This document shows positions 28,865 through 37,428 of a stretch of DNA of 64,000 nt, one piece after another. A model generated the notes under the pieces. That model did not search any database. It saw only the letters and a list, made by a program, of their open reading frames with translations, and had not been told where the DNA came from. The DNA comes from Roseivivax sp. THAF197b (lineage in GTDB: Bacteria > Pseudomonadota > Alphaproteobacteria > Rhodobacterales > Rhodobacteraceae): positions 2,283,501 through 2,347,500 of the forward strand of contig NZ_CP045318.1 of the NCBI RefSeq assembly GCF_009363255.1, written 5' to 3'. Every line of letters starts with the position of its first letter. Position 1 is the first letter of the stretch. The position numbers and the translations under genes were made by a program.

Positions 28865-30091
28865 ATGGACCACCACAAACCCGTCCGGTTTCTCGACCGC
28901 AGCACGCCTCCTCATATCGCGACGCTGATCCTGCTTGCGGGCATCTCCGCGCTGGCCATGAACATTTTCCTGCCCAGCCTGCCGCAGATGACAGAGTTTT
29001 TCGATACCGAATACCGCCTCATCCAGCTGTCGGTCGCGGTCTATCTCGCCGTGAATGCCGTGTTGCAGATCCTTGTCGGCCCGATCTCGGACAAGATCGG
29101 ACGGCGGCCCGTCATCCTGGGCGGCATCGCGATCTTCTGCCTCGCAACCTTGGGCTGCGTGCTCTCCACCAATATCTGGGTCTTCCTGAGTTTCCGCATG
29201 ATACAGGCGGCCATCGTGACCGCCATGGTGCTCAGCCGCGCGGTCGTCCGGGACATGGTGCCGCAAGACCAGGCGGCCTCGATGATCGGCTATGTGACCA
29301 TGGGCATGGCCGTGGTGCCGATGATCGGCCCCGCAATCGGCGGCGTTCTGGATCAGGTCTTCGGCTGGCAGGCCAATTTCTGGCTGCTGCTGATCCTCGG
29401 CCTTGCCCTCTTCTGGCTGTCCTGGCGGGATCTGGGCGAGACCTCGCGCCCCTCCGGCCTGACGCTGCTCCAGCAATTCCGCGAATATCCCGAGCTCTTT
29501 CGCTCGCCCCGTTTTTGGGGATACGCGCTGGCCGCGGGCATGTCGTCGGGGGCGTTCTTCTCCTATCTCGGTGGCGCGCCCTTCGTGGGCTCCGAGGTGT
29601 TCGGCCTCACGCCCGCCGAACTAGGCCTCTATTTCGGCGCGCCTGCGGTGGGGTATTTCCTGGGAAATTTCGCGTCGGGCCGGTTCAGCCAGGATGTGGG
29701 TGTGAACCGCATGGTCCTGATGGGGGCGATGATCAACGGTCTCGGCATCGCGGCCTCGATGCTGGTCTTCGCGCTGGGATATGGATCGGCCCTCTCGTTC
29801 TTCGGCTTCATGTGTTTCGTGGGCCTGGGCAATGGCATGACGATCCCCAACGCCACGGCAGGCGCGCTGTCGGTGCGCCCGCATCTGGCGGGCACCGCCT
29901 CGGGGCTTTCGGGGGCGATCATGATCGGGCTCGGCGCGGCCCTGTCGGCGCTTGCGGGAGCGCTTCTGCAACCCGGCACGGGGGCCTGGCCGCTTCTTTG
30001 GCTGCAGATGGGAACCGCCTGTCTTGGCGTGCTGTCGATCCTGGTGGTGATCCGGCGCGAGCGGCAAATCAACCGGCTGGACCCGGCCTGA
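28865..30091 (+). CDS. MFS drug-resistance transporter, Bcr/CflA type
   Basis: 408 residues with 12 predicted membrane segments. ALAMNIFLPSLPQMTEFF in helix 1 and ISDKIGRRPVILGG in the helix 2-3 loop are the Bcr/CflA signatures; RAVVRDMVPQDQAASMIGY follows helix 4. It would export small molecules by proton antiport; the substrate is unknown. It is divergent from pccB across the region with PccR-like boxes and is followed 46 bases later by pccR, so it may share acyl-CoA-responsive control. The start at 28865 removes an unlikely 23-residue upstream extension from a TTG. Confidence 0.85.
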   Translation: MDHHKPVRFLDRSTPPHIATLILLAGISALAMNIFLPSLPQMTEFFDTEYRLIQLSVAVYLAVNAVLQILVGPISDKIGRRPVILGGIAIFCLATLGCVLSTNIWVFLSFRMIQAAIVTAMVLSRAVVRDMVPQDQAASMIGYVTMGMAVVPMIGPAIGGVLDQVFGWQANFWLLLILGLALFWLSWRDLGETSRPSGLTLLQQFREYPELFRSPRFWGYALAAGMSSGAFFSYLGGAPFVGSEVFGLTPAELGLYFGAPAVGYFLGNFASGRFSQDVGVNRMVLMGAMINGLGIAASMLVFALGYGSALSFFGFMCFVGLGNGMTIPNATAGALSVRPHLAGTASGLSGAIMIGLGAALSALAGALLQPGTGAWPLLWLQMGTACLGVLSILVVIRRERQINRLDPA

Positions 30092-30095
30092 TCTT

Positions 30096-30125
30096 TTTGC
30101 AAACTGACGCCAGTGCATTTGCAAA
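30096..30125 (+). promoter_or_regulatory. Paired TTTGCAAA boxes before pccR
   Basis: Two perfect TTTGCAAA palindromes at 30096-30103 and 30118-30125, 22 bases centre to centre (two helical turns), end 12 bases before the pccR ATG. Their place over the promoter/leader suggests autoregulation by PccR. Confidence 0.72.
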
Positions 30126-30137
30126 GGCGACAGGTCC

Positions 30138-31535
30138 ATGGCCCAACAGAAACTCTATGCAGGCGCGAAATTGCGCGAGCTGCGTCAGCGGCTGAGCCTG
30201 ACCCAGAAGGATTTCGCTGCCAAGCTGGGCGTGTCGCTGCCCTATCTCAATCAGATGGAGAACAACAATCGCCCCGTCTCCTCGACGGTGATGCTGGCGC
30301 TGGCGCAGGAATTCGGCTTCGACGTGACCGAGTTGGGCCAGGGCGATGCCGAGCGGTTGATCACCGACATGCGCGAGGCGCTGGCCGATCCGGTCTTCAC
30401 CGACGCGGCCCCGCTGGCGGATTTGCGGCTGACGGCGTCGAACGCGCCATCCTTCGCGCGCGCCTTTCTGGAATTGCACCGCGCCTACCGGCAGACCCAT
30501 GAACGGCTGGCCTCCCTCGACGAGGCCTTGGGACGCGAAGGCGCGCAGCTTGCGCCCTCGCCTTGGGAAGAGGTGCGGGATTTCTTCCACTATTGCGACA
30601 ATTACATCGATGCGGTGGACCGCGCGGCGGAGCACGCATCGAAATTGCTGCAAGCGGGGGAGGATCCGCGCCGCGCCCTCGTGCAGCATTTCGCGGGCCT
30701 CGGGATCGAGACGCGGTTCCTGCGCGAGACCACGCTCAGGGATTACGATCCCGCCTTGCGGCGGCTCAGCATCTCGGCGCTGGTGCCGCCGGAGACGCAG
30801 ACCTTCCAGTTGCTGCTTCAGGTCGCGCTGATCCAGCATGACAAGCTTCTGGAGGCCACGCTCGATCTCGCGCGATTTCAATCGGAGAGCGCGCGGGCGA
30901 TCGCGAAGATCGGGCTGGCCAATTACTTCGCAGGCGCTGCCCTCATGCCCTATCGGGCATTCCTCGCAGCGGCCCAAGAGGTCCGGCACGACCTGGAGCT
31001 TCTATCCGCGCGGTTTCATGCGTCCGTGGAGCAGGTCGCGCACAGGCTGTCGACCCTGCAGCGCCCGGGCGCCAAGGGCATCCCGTTCTTCTTCGTGCGC
31101 GTGGACCAGGCGGGCACCATCACCAAGCGCCACTCGGCCACACGGCTGCAATTCGCGCGTTTCGGCGGGGCGTGCCCCCTGTGGAACGTGCATCGCGCCT
31201 TCGAGACGCCGGGGCGGTTCTTGCGGCAGCTGGCGGAGACGCCCGACGGCGTACGGTATATCAGTCTTGCGCGGGACGTCTCGAAGCCGGGCGGGCATTT
31301 CGGCGCGCCGGTGCGGCGCTACGCCATCGCGCTGGGATGCGAAGTGGCGCATGCGGGCGCGCTCGTTTATGCGGACGGGCTCGATGTGAACCGCGCCGAG
31401 GCCTTCGAGCCGATCGGGATTTCCTGCCGGATCTGTGAGCGGAAGATGTGTCATCAACGCTCGGTCCCGCCGCTGGAGCGGTCCCTGTCCATCGCGCCGG
31501 ATCATCGCGGCGTGCTGCCCTACGAGGTGGAGTGA
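30138..31535 (+). CDS. pccR: Short-chain acyl-CoA-responsive regulator PccR (ScfR family)
   Basis: 465 residues. An N-terminal XRE helix-turn-helix (LRELRQRLSLTQKDFAAKLG, about 13-65) is followed by an IrrE/M78-like middle part and a DUF2083-type C-terminal domain with Cys residues (ISCRICERKMCHQR). Proteins of this form (ScfR) sense short-chain acyl-CoAs; PccR controls pccB in Rhodobacter. Location three genes from pccA and one from pccB, with TTTGCAAA boxes at both promoters, supports that identity. The HExxH metal motif of true M78 peptidases is not evident (VQHFAGL in its place), fitting a sensor and not a protease. Confidence 0.88.
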   Translation: MAQQKLYAGAKLRELRQRLSLTQKDFAAKLGVSLPYLNQMENNNRPVSSTVMLALAQEFGFDVTELGQGDAERLITDMREALADPVFTDAAPLADLRLTASNAPSFARAFLELHRAYRQTHERLASLDEALGREGAQLAPSPWEEVRDFFHYCDNYIDAVDRAAEHASKLLQAGEDPRRALVQHFAGLGIETRFLRETTLRDYDPALRRLSISALVPPETQTFQLLLQVALIQHDKLLEATLDLARFQSESARAIAKIGLANYFAGAALMPYRAFLAAAQEVRHDLELLSARFHASVEQVAHRLSTLQRPGAKGIPFFFVRVDQAGTITKRHSATRLQFARFGGACPLWNVHRAFETPGRFLRQLAETPDGVRYISLARDVSKPGGHFGAPVRRYAIALGCEVAHAGALVYADGLDVNRAEAFEPIGISCRICERKMCHQRSVPPLERSLSIAPDHRGVLPYEVE

Positions 31536-31555
31536 GCCTTTGCGAGCCCTGATCT

Positions 31556-31614
31556 GATCCGATGCCCCTGGCATCGGATCCGCTGGAGGCTCTGCCTCCA
31601 GACCTCCGGAGGTA
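31556..31614. terminator. Triple-hairpin terminator element after pccR
   Basis: Three consecutive stems: GATCCGATGCC-CCT-GGCATCGGATC (31556-31580), CTGGAGGC-TCT-GCCTCCAG (31583-31601), and the palindrome ACCTCCGGAGGT (31603-31614) followed by ATTTAT. The last two with the ATTT end are a widespread intergenic module in roseobacters, from memory. It lies between the convergent pccR and amidase genes and could stop both. Confidence 0.75.
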
Positions 31615-31646
31615 TTTATCGTCCGGTCGTAACAGGGCGTGGCGCG

Positions 31647-32342
31647 TCAGGGAGCGGCGGGCCAGGTCGCCGCAAGGCCTGCCATGATGGCGCGGTCGTG
31701 ATCTGAAAGCGGGCCGGTCGCGCCGGGACGGAAACGGGCGCGAAAAGCGGCGAGGAGCGCGTCCTCCTGGCCCGCGTTCCAGTGATAGCCGAAGCGCGCG
31801 GCGTCTTGGTGGAAATCGCCCGGATCGGCCGGGTCGGGCCAGATCGAGAGGCCCCGCCGTGCCAGCCGTCGCCAATCGAAGCGGGAGCCGGGATCGATCT
31901 TGCGGCCCAAGGCCATGTCCGAATGGCCAATGACCGCTTCGGGTGCGATGTCCCAGCGCGTCATGATCCCGGGCAGGAGCGCTTCGAGCGCGGTCATCTG
32001 CGGCTCCGCGAAGGGCTGCGCGCCGGTATTGGCAAGCTCGATGCCGATGGAGCGGGAGTTCATGTCCGAAATGCCGCGCCAGCAGCCGGCCCCCGCATGC
32101 CAGGCGCGCGCCGTCTCGTCGACCATCTGCCAGACGCGCCCGTCTTCGGCGATGAGATAATGCGCCGAGACCTCCGCCTCGGGCAGGCAGAGGCGCTTCA
32201 GCGCGGCCTCGGCGCTTTGCATGGCGGTATAATGCAAGACCACATGGTCGGGCCGGGCGCCATCGCGCCGGGGCCCGTGATTGGGTGAAGCGTGCTGTTC
32301 GGGGATCAGCCGCGCACCGAACGGAAGACCGCCGGGTTCCAC
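31647..32342 (-). CDS. N-acetylmuramoyl-L-alanine amidase (Amidase_2)
   Basis: 231 residues. VVLHYTAMQSAEAAL holds the first zinc His, followed by SAHYLIAEDGRVWQMVDETARAWHAG and SIGIELANTG. IGHSDMALGRKIDPGSRFDW carries the second His and the catalytic Lys region. It cleaves the amide between MurNAc and L-Ala, in AmpD-like recycling or wall turnover; no signal peptide is seen, favouring a cytoplasmic role. The only plausible start is GTG at 32342, inside the end of the upstream lipoprotein gene, so the two are coupled. Confidence 0.85.
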   Translation of the reverse strand: MEPGGLPFGARLIPEQHASPNHGPRRDGARPDHVVLHYTAMQSAEAALKRLCLPEAEVSAHYLIAEDGRVWQMVDETARAWHAGAGCWRGISDMNSRSIGIELANTGAQPFAEPQMTALEALLPGIMTRWDIAPEAVIGHSDMALGRKIDPGSRFDWRRLARRGLSIWPDPADPGDFHQDAARFGYHWNAGQEDALLAAFRARFRPGATGPLSDHDRAIMAGLAATWPAAP

Positions 32343-33004
32343 CGGCAGGCAAAGCCGTCACCATCGGCATCGAGGCCTTCGCGATCACGCTCGGGCCCGC
32401 CGGCGGCAAGGAATGCCTCCTGCGCCAGATCGTCGGAGGCAAAGCGGCGGCAATTGCGCTGCTCCTTCTCCTTGGAGCTGAAGGCCCCGCGACGGTAAAG
32501 CGGCTGACCCACCGCATTGGTGGTCTGCAACGCATAGGCCACGATATTCGGCCCTTCATTACCTTCCCGCTGCGGCACCGCGCCGGGTTGGACGACCTGG
32601 TATTGCGCGCGGTTCTGCGCGATCAGCGCCGCATCCTGTTCGATGGAGCGTTCGCCCGAAACGGCGTCGAAATCCTGCTCGCCGGAGATGCCGGCCGCGT
32701 TGGAGACCACTTGCGGCGAGGGGTTCGAGGGCGAGGCCTCGAGCGGCGTCTGGCCGGAATTCGTCTCCGAGCCGAGTGCGCGTGCGGCCATTTCGGCCAC
32801 GTCATCGCCGCCGCCGGTTTCAGTGCCTTGCGCGGGCGGCTGGATATTGGTGCGGCCCTGCAGCTGCGCATCGACCGCGGCGCGCTGATTGGCGTCGTAA
32901 TTGTCGTAATTGTCAAAGCCCACGCCCGCGCCGCTATCGGGGATGGACGGGCTGCAGGCCGCGAGGGCGGCCAGAGCCGCGGGAATCAGGATCAGGTTGC
33001 GCAT
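32306..33004 (-). CDS. Lipoprotein with C-terminal Excalibur-like calcium-binding domain
   Basis: 232 residues. The signal MRNLILIPAALAALAACS has lipobox LAAC (Cys17). The middle (20-165) is low-complexity, Asn/Gln/Asp-rich. The C-terminal 50 residues have the Excalibur pattern: NCRRFASDDLAQEAFLAAGG then DREGLDADGDGFACRW, with a Dx[DN]xDG-like Ca site and paired Cys. It would be an outer-membrane-anchored, calcium-binding protein of unknown role. The start at 33004 is the one giving the signal peptide. Its 3' end overlaps the amidase start by 37 bases. Confidence 0.78.
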   Translation of the reverse strand: MRNLILIPAALAALAACSPSIPDSGAGVGFDNYDNYDANQRAAVDAQLQGRTNIQPPAQGTETGGGDDVAEMAARALGSETNSGQTPLEASPSNPSPQVVSNAAGISGEQDFDAVSGERSIEQDAALIAQNRAQYQVVQPGAVPQREGNEGPNIVAYALQTTNAVGQPLYRRGAFSSKEKEQRNCRRFASDDLAQEAFLAAGGPERDREGLDADGDGFACRWNPAVFRSVRG

Positions 33005-33041
33005 GGTTTCGCGTCGCTCCTCTCGGGGAATGGCCCGGGCC

Positions 33042-34523
33042 TTACCACCATTTCTCGGGCTTGCCCACGGAGCCTGCCGCCGCTTCCAGCGCATAGGCGG
33101 TATTGAGCAGATCGCCCTCTTCCCAGGGCCGTCCGATCAGCTGCAGGCCCAGCGGCAAACCCTTGGCATCCTTGCCCGCAGGCACGGATATACCCGGAAG
33201 TCCCGCAAGGTTCACGGTCACGGTGAACACATCATTGAGATACATCGCGACCGGATCGGCATCGTCGGCCTGGCCCAGCGGGAAGGCCGCCGACGGCGTC
33301 GCGGGCGTCAGGATGGCATCGACGCCTTGCGCGAAGACCTCCTCGAAGTCGCGCTTGATCAGGGTCCGGACCTTGCGCGCGCGATTGTAATAGGCGTCAT
33401 AGAAGCCCGCGGACAGCACGTAGGTGCCGACCATCACGCGGCGCTGCACCTCGGGACCGAAGCCTTCGGCGCGGGTCTTTTCGTACATCTCGGTGATGCC
33501 GTCGCCCTGGGCGAGCTTCGCGCGATGGCCAAACCGCACGCCATCGTAACGCGCGAGGTTCGACGACGCCTCCGCAGGCGCGATCACGTAATAGGTGGGC
33601 AGCGCGTACTTGGTGTGCGGCAGCGAGATATCGACGATCTTCGCGCCCGCATCCTCCAGCATCTTGCGGCCCTCGGCCCAAAGCGCTTCGATCTCGTCGG
33701 GCATCCCGTCCATGCGGTATTCGCGCGGGATACCGATGGTCTTGCCGCGGATATCGCCGGTCAGCATCGCCTCGAAATCCGGCACGGCCAGATCGGCGGA
33801 GGTGGAATCCTTGGGGTCATGCCCGCACATCGCCTCGAGCATGATGGCGCAGTCGCGCACATCCTTTGCCATCGGGCCCGCCTGATCGAGCGAGGAGGCA
33901 AAGGCCACGATCCCCCAACGCGAGCAGCGCCCGTAGGTGGGCTTCAGCCCGGTGATGCCGGTGAAGGCCGCGGGCTGGCGGATCGAGCCGCCCGTATCGG
34001 TGCCCGTGGCGCCGAGGCAGAGATCGGCCGCGACCGCCGCCGCCGATCCGCCCGAGGAGCCGCCGGGCGTCAGGTCCTGGCCGTCCACGCGCCAGGGGTT
34101 CACCGCATTGCCATAGACCGAGGTCTCGTTCGAAGAGCCCATGGCGAACTCGTCCATGTTGAGCTTGCCCAGCATGACCGCGCCCGCATCGAAGAGCTTG
34201 CCGCTCACGGTCGATTCGTATTCCGGCTTGAAGCCTTCGAGGATGCGGCTCGCCGCCTGGGAAGGCACGCTCCTGGTGCAGAAGAGATCCTTGATACCCA
34301 GCGGAATGCCGGTGAGCTTGTCGGCCTCGCCCGCCTTGATGCGCTGATCGGCGGCAGACGCCATCTCGCGCGCCAGATCCGGCGTCTTGTGCACGAAGGC
34401 CCCCAGCGCATCCGCGCCGTCGATGGCCGACAGGCAGGCCTCGGTCAGCTCCGCACTCGTCACGTCGCCCTTGGCCATCGCGTCGCGCGCGCCCGCAATC
34501 GTCATTTTCGTCAGCTCGGACAT
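33042..34523 (-). CDS. gatA: Aspartyl/glutamyl-tRNA amidotransferase subunit A
   Basis: 493 residues, amidase-signature family. The catalytic Ser-cisSer-Lys triad lies in [10 protein letters not shown] (Lys) and [31 protein letters not shown] (Ser residues). With GatC and GatB it amidates mischarged Glu-tRNA(Gln) or Asp-tRNA(Asn). The ATG overlaps the gatC stop by one base (TAATG). gatB is not in this window. Confidence 0.96.
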   Translation of the reverse strand: MSELTKMTIAGARDAMAKGDVTSAELTEACLSAIDGADALGAFVHKTPDLAREMASAADQRIKAGEADKLTGIPLGIKDLFCTRSVPSQAASRILEGFKPEYESTVSGKLFDAGAVMLGKLNMDEFAMGSSNETSVYGNAVNPWRVDGQDLTPGGSSGGSAAAVAADLCLGATGTDTGGSIRQPAAFTGITGLKPTYGRCSRWGIVAFASSLDQAGPMAKDVRDCAIMLEAMCGHDPKDSTSADLAVPDFEAMLTGDIRGKTIGIPREYRMDGMPDEIEALWAEGRKMLEDAGAKIVDISLPHTKYALPTYYVIAPAEASSNLARYDGVRFGHRAKLAQGDGITEMYEKTRAEGFGPEVQRRVMVGTYVLSAGFYDAYYNRARKVRTLIKRDFEEVFAQGVDAILTPATPSAAFPLGQADDADPVAMYLNDVFTVTVNLAGLPGISVPAGKDAKGLPLGLQLIGRPWEEGDLLNTAYALEAAAGSVGKPEKWW

Positions 34524-34810
34524 TATTCCACCACCTTCGGGACCGCGAAAAAGCCTTCGCGCGCATCGGGCGCGTTCGACAGGACCTTGGCCTGTTGATT
34601 GCCATCCGTTACCGCATCCTCGCGCCGCTTGAGGCGCATCGGCTCGACAGAAACCATCGGCTCGACCCCCTCGACATCCACTTCCGAGAGCTGCTCGATG
34701 AAGCCGAGGATCGTGTTGAATTCCTGCGCCAATTCGGGAAGCCGCGCCGCATCCACCTGGATCCGGGCAAGCTTGGCCACATGGGCGGCGGTCTTTTCGT
34801 CGATCGACAT
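34523..34810 (-). CDS. gatC: Aspartyl/glutamyl-tRNA amidotransferase subunit C
   Basis: 95 residues, [17 protein letters not shown] start, [21 protein letters not shown] middle and [20 protein letters not shown] end, all diagnostic. It stabilises GatA in the amidotransferase complex. First gene of gatC-gatA. Confidence 0.96.
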   Translation of the reverse strand: MSIDEKTAAHVAKLARIQVDAARLPELAQEFNTILGFIEQLSEVDVEGVEPMVSVEPMRLKRREDAVTDGNQQAKVLSNAPDAREGFFAVPKVVE

Positions 34811-35171
34811 GGGCGACGACCTCTTTGCTATGCGGAATGTTGCTGTGCGTTTATCGCCCGCACCGCCGCCCCGCAAGCCGCCCTCAAGATCAAATGCGCG
34901 GCTTTCTCCCAAGGGGTCGCGCAACCGCCCCATGACGCGACTTGTTTGCCCGGCAGCGGCCCCCGCAGCAGGGGCCCGCGCCACCTACCCATCGCAGCCC
35001 CTGCCCGTGCTTCACCTTTCCCGAAAACGTCGGAGAGCACGAGAGGCCGGCCTCTCGTCCGGGGCGGACGGGGCTCAATGCCCCGGCCGGTCCGGGCTCC
35101 ATGCCCCCCTCGTCACAGGGCGCAGACACGCTATGCTTCGCAGCAATCCACGCGACCAAGAGGAGACTCCC
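34811..35171. repeat. 361-base gap with palindromes and a short dispersed-repeat copy
   Basis: No gene supported. It contains a short copy of the GGAAAGGTGAAG element on the - strand (35007-35029), followed at once by an 18-base perfect palindrome CGAGAGGCCGGCCTCTCG (35040-35057). That parallels the AGAGGGC hairpin beside the 69-base repeats. GC hairpins (GGGGCTC-AAT-GCCCC) follow near 35071-35087. The gatC promoter must lie in the left 100 bases and the hydrolase promoter in the right. Confidence 0.6.
35007..35029 (-). repeat. Short copy of the dispersed repeat
   Basis: On the - strand CGTTTTCGGGAAAGGTGAAG matches the right half of the third hairpin of the 69-base element exactly over GTTTTCGGGAAAGGTGAAG. 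It is next to the 18-base palindrome at 35040-35057. Confidence 0.65.
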
Positions 35172-35861
35172 ATGAAAATCACCTTCCTCGGCCATGCGTC
35201 CTTCCGCATCGAGGCCGCAGATGCCGTCATCCTGCTCGATCCCTGGCTCGCCGGGAACCCGGCTTTCCCCGATGACCAGCGCGCGGCGGCCCTCGAAGGC
35301 GCCACGCATATCCTGCTGACGCATGCGCATTTCGATCACGCCGACGAGGTCATGGATATCGCTCGCGACACCGGCGCGCCGGTCGTGGCCATTGCCGATC
35401 TGGCCGGATATCTCGGCAGCCAAGGCCTCGAGACCATGGGCTTCAACAAGGGCGGGACGGTCGATCTTGCGGGCGTCAAGGTCACGATGGTCCATGCCAC
35501 CCATTCCTCGACCTTCAATACCGAGGCCGGTCCGGTCGCGACGGGCTCCGAATGCGGCTACATGATCGAAGCGGACGGGCACACGGTCTATGTCTCGGGC
35601 GATACGGACGTGATGGCTGACATGAAGGTCTTCAACGATCTGCACGCGCCCGACACGGGCATCCTTTGCGCGGGCGGGCATTTCACCATGGACATGAAAC
35701 GCGCGGCTTATGCGGCCAAGACCTTCTTCAACTTCAAGACGGTCATTCCCTGCCATTACAAGACCTTCCCCGCGCTGGAGCAATCGGCGGACGCGCTGAA
35801 GGCGGGCCTTCCGGGCGTGAACGTGATCGAGCCCGAGGTGATGACGCCCATCACGCTCTGA
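35172..35861 (+). CDS. UPF0173-type metallo-beta-lactamase-fold hydrolase
   Basis: 229 residues. MKITFLGHASFRIE and ILLTHAHFDHADEVMDIA (HxHxDH) provide the binuclear metal site; VYVSGDTDVMADM and GGHFTMDMKRAAYAA add the later ligands, and VIPCHYKTFPALEQ is the conserved end. This matches the YtkL/UPF0173 metal-dependent hydrolases, cytoplasmic and of unknown substrate. AGGAG lies six bases before the ATG. It appears monocistronic. Confidence 0.88.
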   Translation: MKITFLGHASFRIEAADAVILLDPWLAGNPAFPDDQRAAALEGATHILLTHAHFDHADEVMDIARDTGAPVVAIADLAGYLGSQGLETMGFNKGGTVDLAGVKVTMVHATHSSTFNTEAGPVATGSECGYMIEADGHTVYVSGDTDVMADMKVFNDLHAPDTGILCAGGHFTMDMKRAAYAAKTFFNFKTVIPCHYKTFPALEQSADALKAGLPGVNVIEPEVMTPITL

Positions 35862-35953
35862 TCGGCCACAGCGGGCGGCCAATTGCAAAACCGGCTCTTT
35901 GCCGCCCGCGCCATCCCGGCTAGTGTGCCGCCAAAACGGCAAGAGCAGTCGAG

Positions 35954-36958
35954 ATGGCACGCAGGAAAGCCCCGCCCAGCCGGGTCAATCTTCTGATCGT
36001 TGGACAGGAAGGGCGGCTCGGCTATGAGGCCGCGCTCTTTGCGCTGTCGCTCAATGCCCACACCACGGGCGACCGGTTCCGCCTTTATATCGCGGAGCCG
36101 CAGCCCGGCCCCCTCTGGCATCACGACCCGCGCATCCAGTCGCCCGAGCTGCGCGCGCTGCTGGAGGATCAGGGCGCGACCTTCCTGCCTTTCGAGAGCC
36201 GCCATTTCGGCCATGCCTATCCTTACGGCAACAAGATCGAGGCGCTGTTCGCCCTGCCCGAAAAGGAGCCGTTCCTCTTCTTCGACACCGACACGCTTAT
36301 CACCGGCGATCTGTCGGAGGTGCCGATCGATTACGCCAAGCCGACGGCGTCCATGAAGCGCGAAGGCACCTGGCCCGAGATCGAGCTTTACGGGCCGGGC
36401 TACAGCGCCATCTGGAAAAGCCTCTACGACCGCTTCGGCCTCGATTTCGACAGCTCGCTCGATCTCAGCCAGCCCGACGAGTATTGGCAGCGCTATCTCT
36501 ATTTCAATGCGGGTTTCTTCTACTACAAGGCCGCCCGCCCCTTCGCCGAACGGTTCCTAGATTACGCCCTGACGATACGCGACGACCCGCCCGCCGAGCT
36601 CATCTGCCAGAGCCTCGATCCCTGGCTCGATCAGGTGGCCCTGCCGCTTGTGATCCACGGGCTTGGCGGCGGGCGCGACGCGCTGGAGCCCGGATGGCTC
36701 GATGGGCGGACGACCTGCCATTACCGCATGCTCCCCATGCTCTATGCGCGTGAAGATCAAAGCGTGATCGACACGCTGGAGGCGATCACCGCCCCCAACA
36801 AGGTCAAGAAGGTGCTCAAGGAATACGAGCCCATCAAGCGCATGATCTACCAGGGCCGCGGCGCCAAGGTCCGCGCGCTCTTCGATCAGAACGACCTGCC
36901 CCGCAAGGAACAGGCCATCCGCAACAAGATCAAACGCAACGGCTTCTGGATGCGCTGA
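35954..36958 (+). CDS. GT-A type glycosyltransferase-like protein
   Basis: 334 residues. VNLLIVGQEGRLGYEAALFALSL begins the Rossmann-like nucleotide-sugar domain; FLFFDTDTLITGDLSEV supplies the DxD motif; YLYFNAGFFYYKAARPF and later DPWLDQVALPLVIHGLGGG resemble family 8 glycosyltransferases. The C-terminus is basic (VKKVLKEYEPIKRM, KIKRNGFWMR). It probably modifies a surface glycan. Predicted cytoplasmic. It ends four bases before the convergent gene's stop codon, with no room for a hairpin terminator. Confidence 0.7.
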   Translation: MARRKAPPSRVNLLIVGQEGRLGYEAALFALSLNAHTTGDRFRLYIAEPQPGPLWHHDPRIQSPELRALLEDQGATFLPFESRHFGHAYPYGNKIEALFALPEKEPFLFFDTDTLITGDLSEVPIDYAKPTASMKREGTWPEIELYGPGYSAIWKSLYDRFGLDFDSSLDLSQPDEYWQRYLYFNAGFFYYKAARPFAERFLDYALTIRDDPPAELICQSLDPWLDQVALPLVIHGLGGGRDALEPGWLDGRTTCHYRMLPMLYAREDQSVIDTLEAITAPNKVKKVLKEYEPIKRMIYQGRGAKVRALFDQNDLPRKEQAIRNKIKRNGFWMR

Positions 36959-36962
36959 CGCG

Positions 36963-37259
36963 TCAGACCTGCACCAGGTCGTAATGGCGGATCATCCTGT
37001 GCTCCACCAACTCGGCCTCGGCCGGGTCGATATGCGGACTGTTGGTGTCATCCCCGACGAAATCCCGAAGCGCGTCCAGATCGCGCCAGATCATCACGAA
37101 GCAGAAATTCCGCGGGGTATCCGCGCGGGCCGCCCCGGGCAGGATTTCGACCAGACCGTCGGTTGATTTCATCAGGGGGATGGCCGTGTCGCGGAAGAAG
37201 CGTTCAAAGGCCGCTTCCTTGCCGGGCCGGATCTGAACCTGGAATACTCGCATGATCAT
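36963..37259 (-). CDS. Antibiotic biosynthesis monooxygenase (ABM) fold protein
   Basis: 98 residues. MRVFQVQIRPGKEAAFERFF and GLVEILPGAARADTPRNFCFVMIWRDLDALRDFVG match the small dimeric ferredoxin-like ABM fold. Members include haem-degrading and quinone monooxygenases, but many are only structural relatives. The ATG at 37259 is preferred (GGAGG seven bases upstream) over one six bases later. It is divergent from metY. Confidence 0.75.
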   Translation of the reverse strand: MIMRVFQVQIRPGKEAAFERFFRDTAIPLMKSTDGLVEILPGAARADTPRNFCFVMIWRDLDALRDFVGDDTNSPHIDPAEAELVEHRMIRHYDLVQV

Positions 37260-37428
37260 GGGACGCCCTCCGAATGGGATAGTTCCCGGCTGTGCAGACC
37301 GCCTCAATCACTCTTCATACTACCACATAAGGACGGCGATGCCGCGCCAATCCCGCATCGTGGCTCTTTCCTCCCCCTGTACGATCTCCTAGCGTGCGCC
37401 TCGGAGAGGGAAATTGGAGACCCATGAC

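Noticed and set aside
34599..35171. Extended frame leading into the metallo-hydrolase.
   Set aside because: The upstream part is antisense to gatC; the ATG at 35172 has an ideal Shine-Dalgarno and the family N-terminus.
37308..37428. Possible SAM riboswitch before metY.
   Set aside because: The leader is only about 100 bases and lacks the conserved SAM-II pseudoknot elements and any strong stem.
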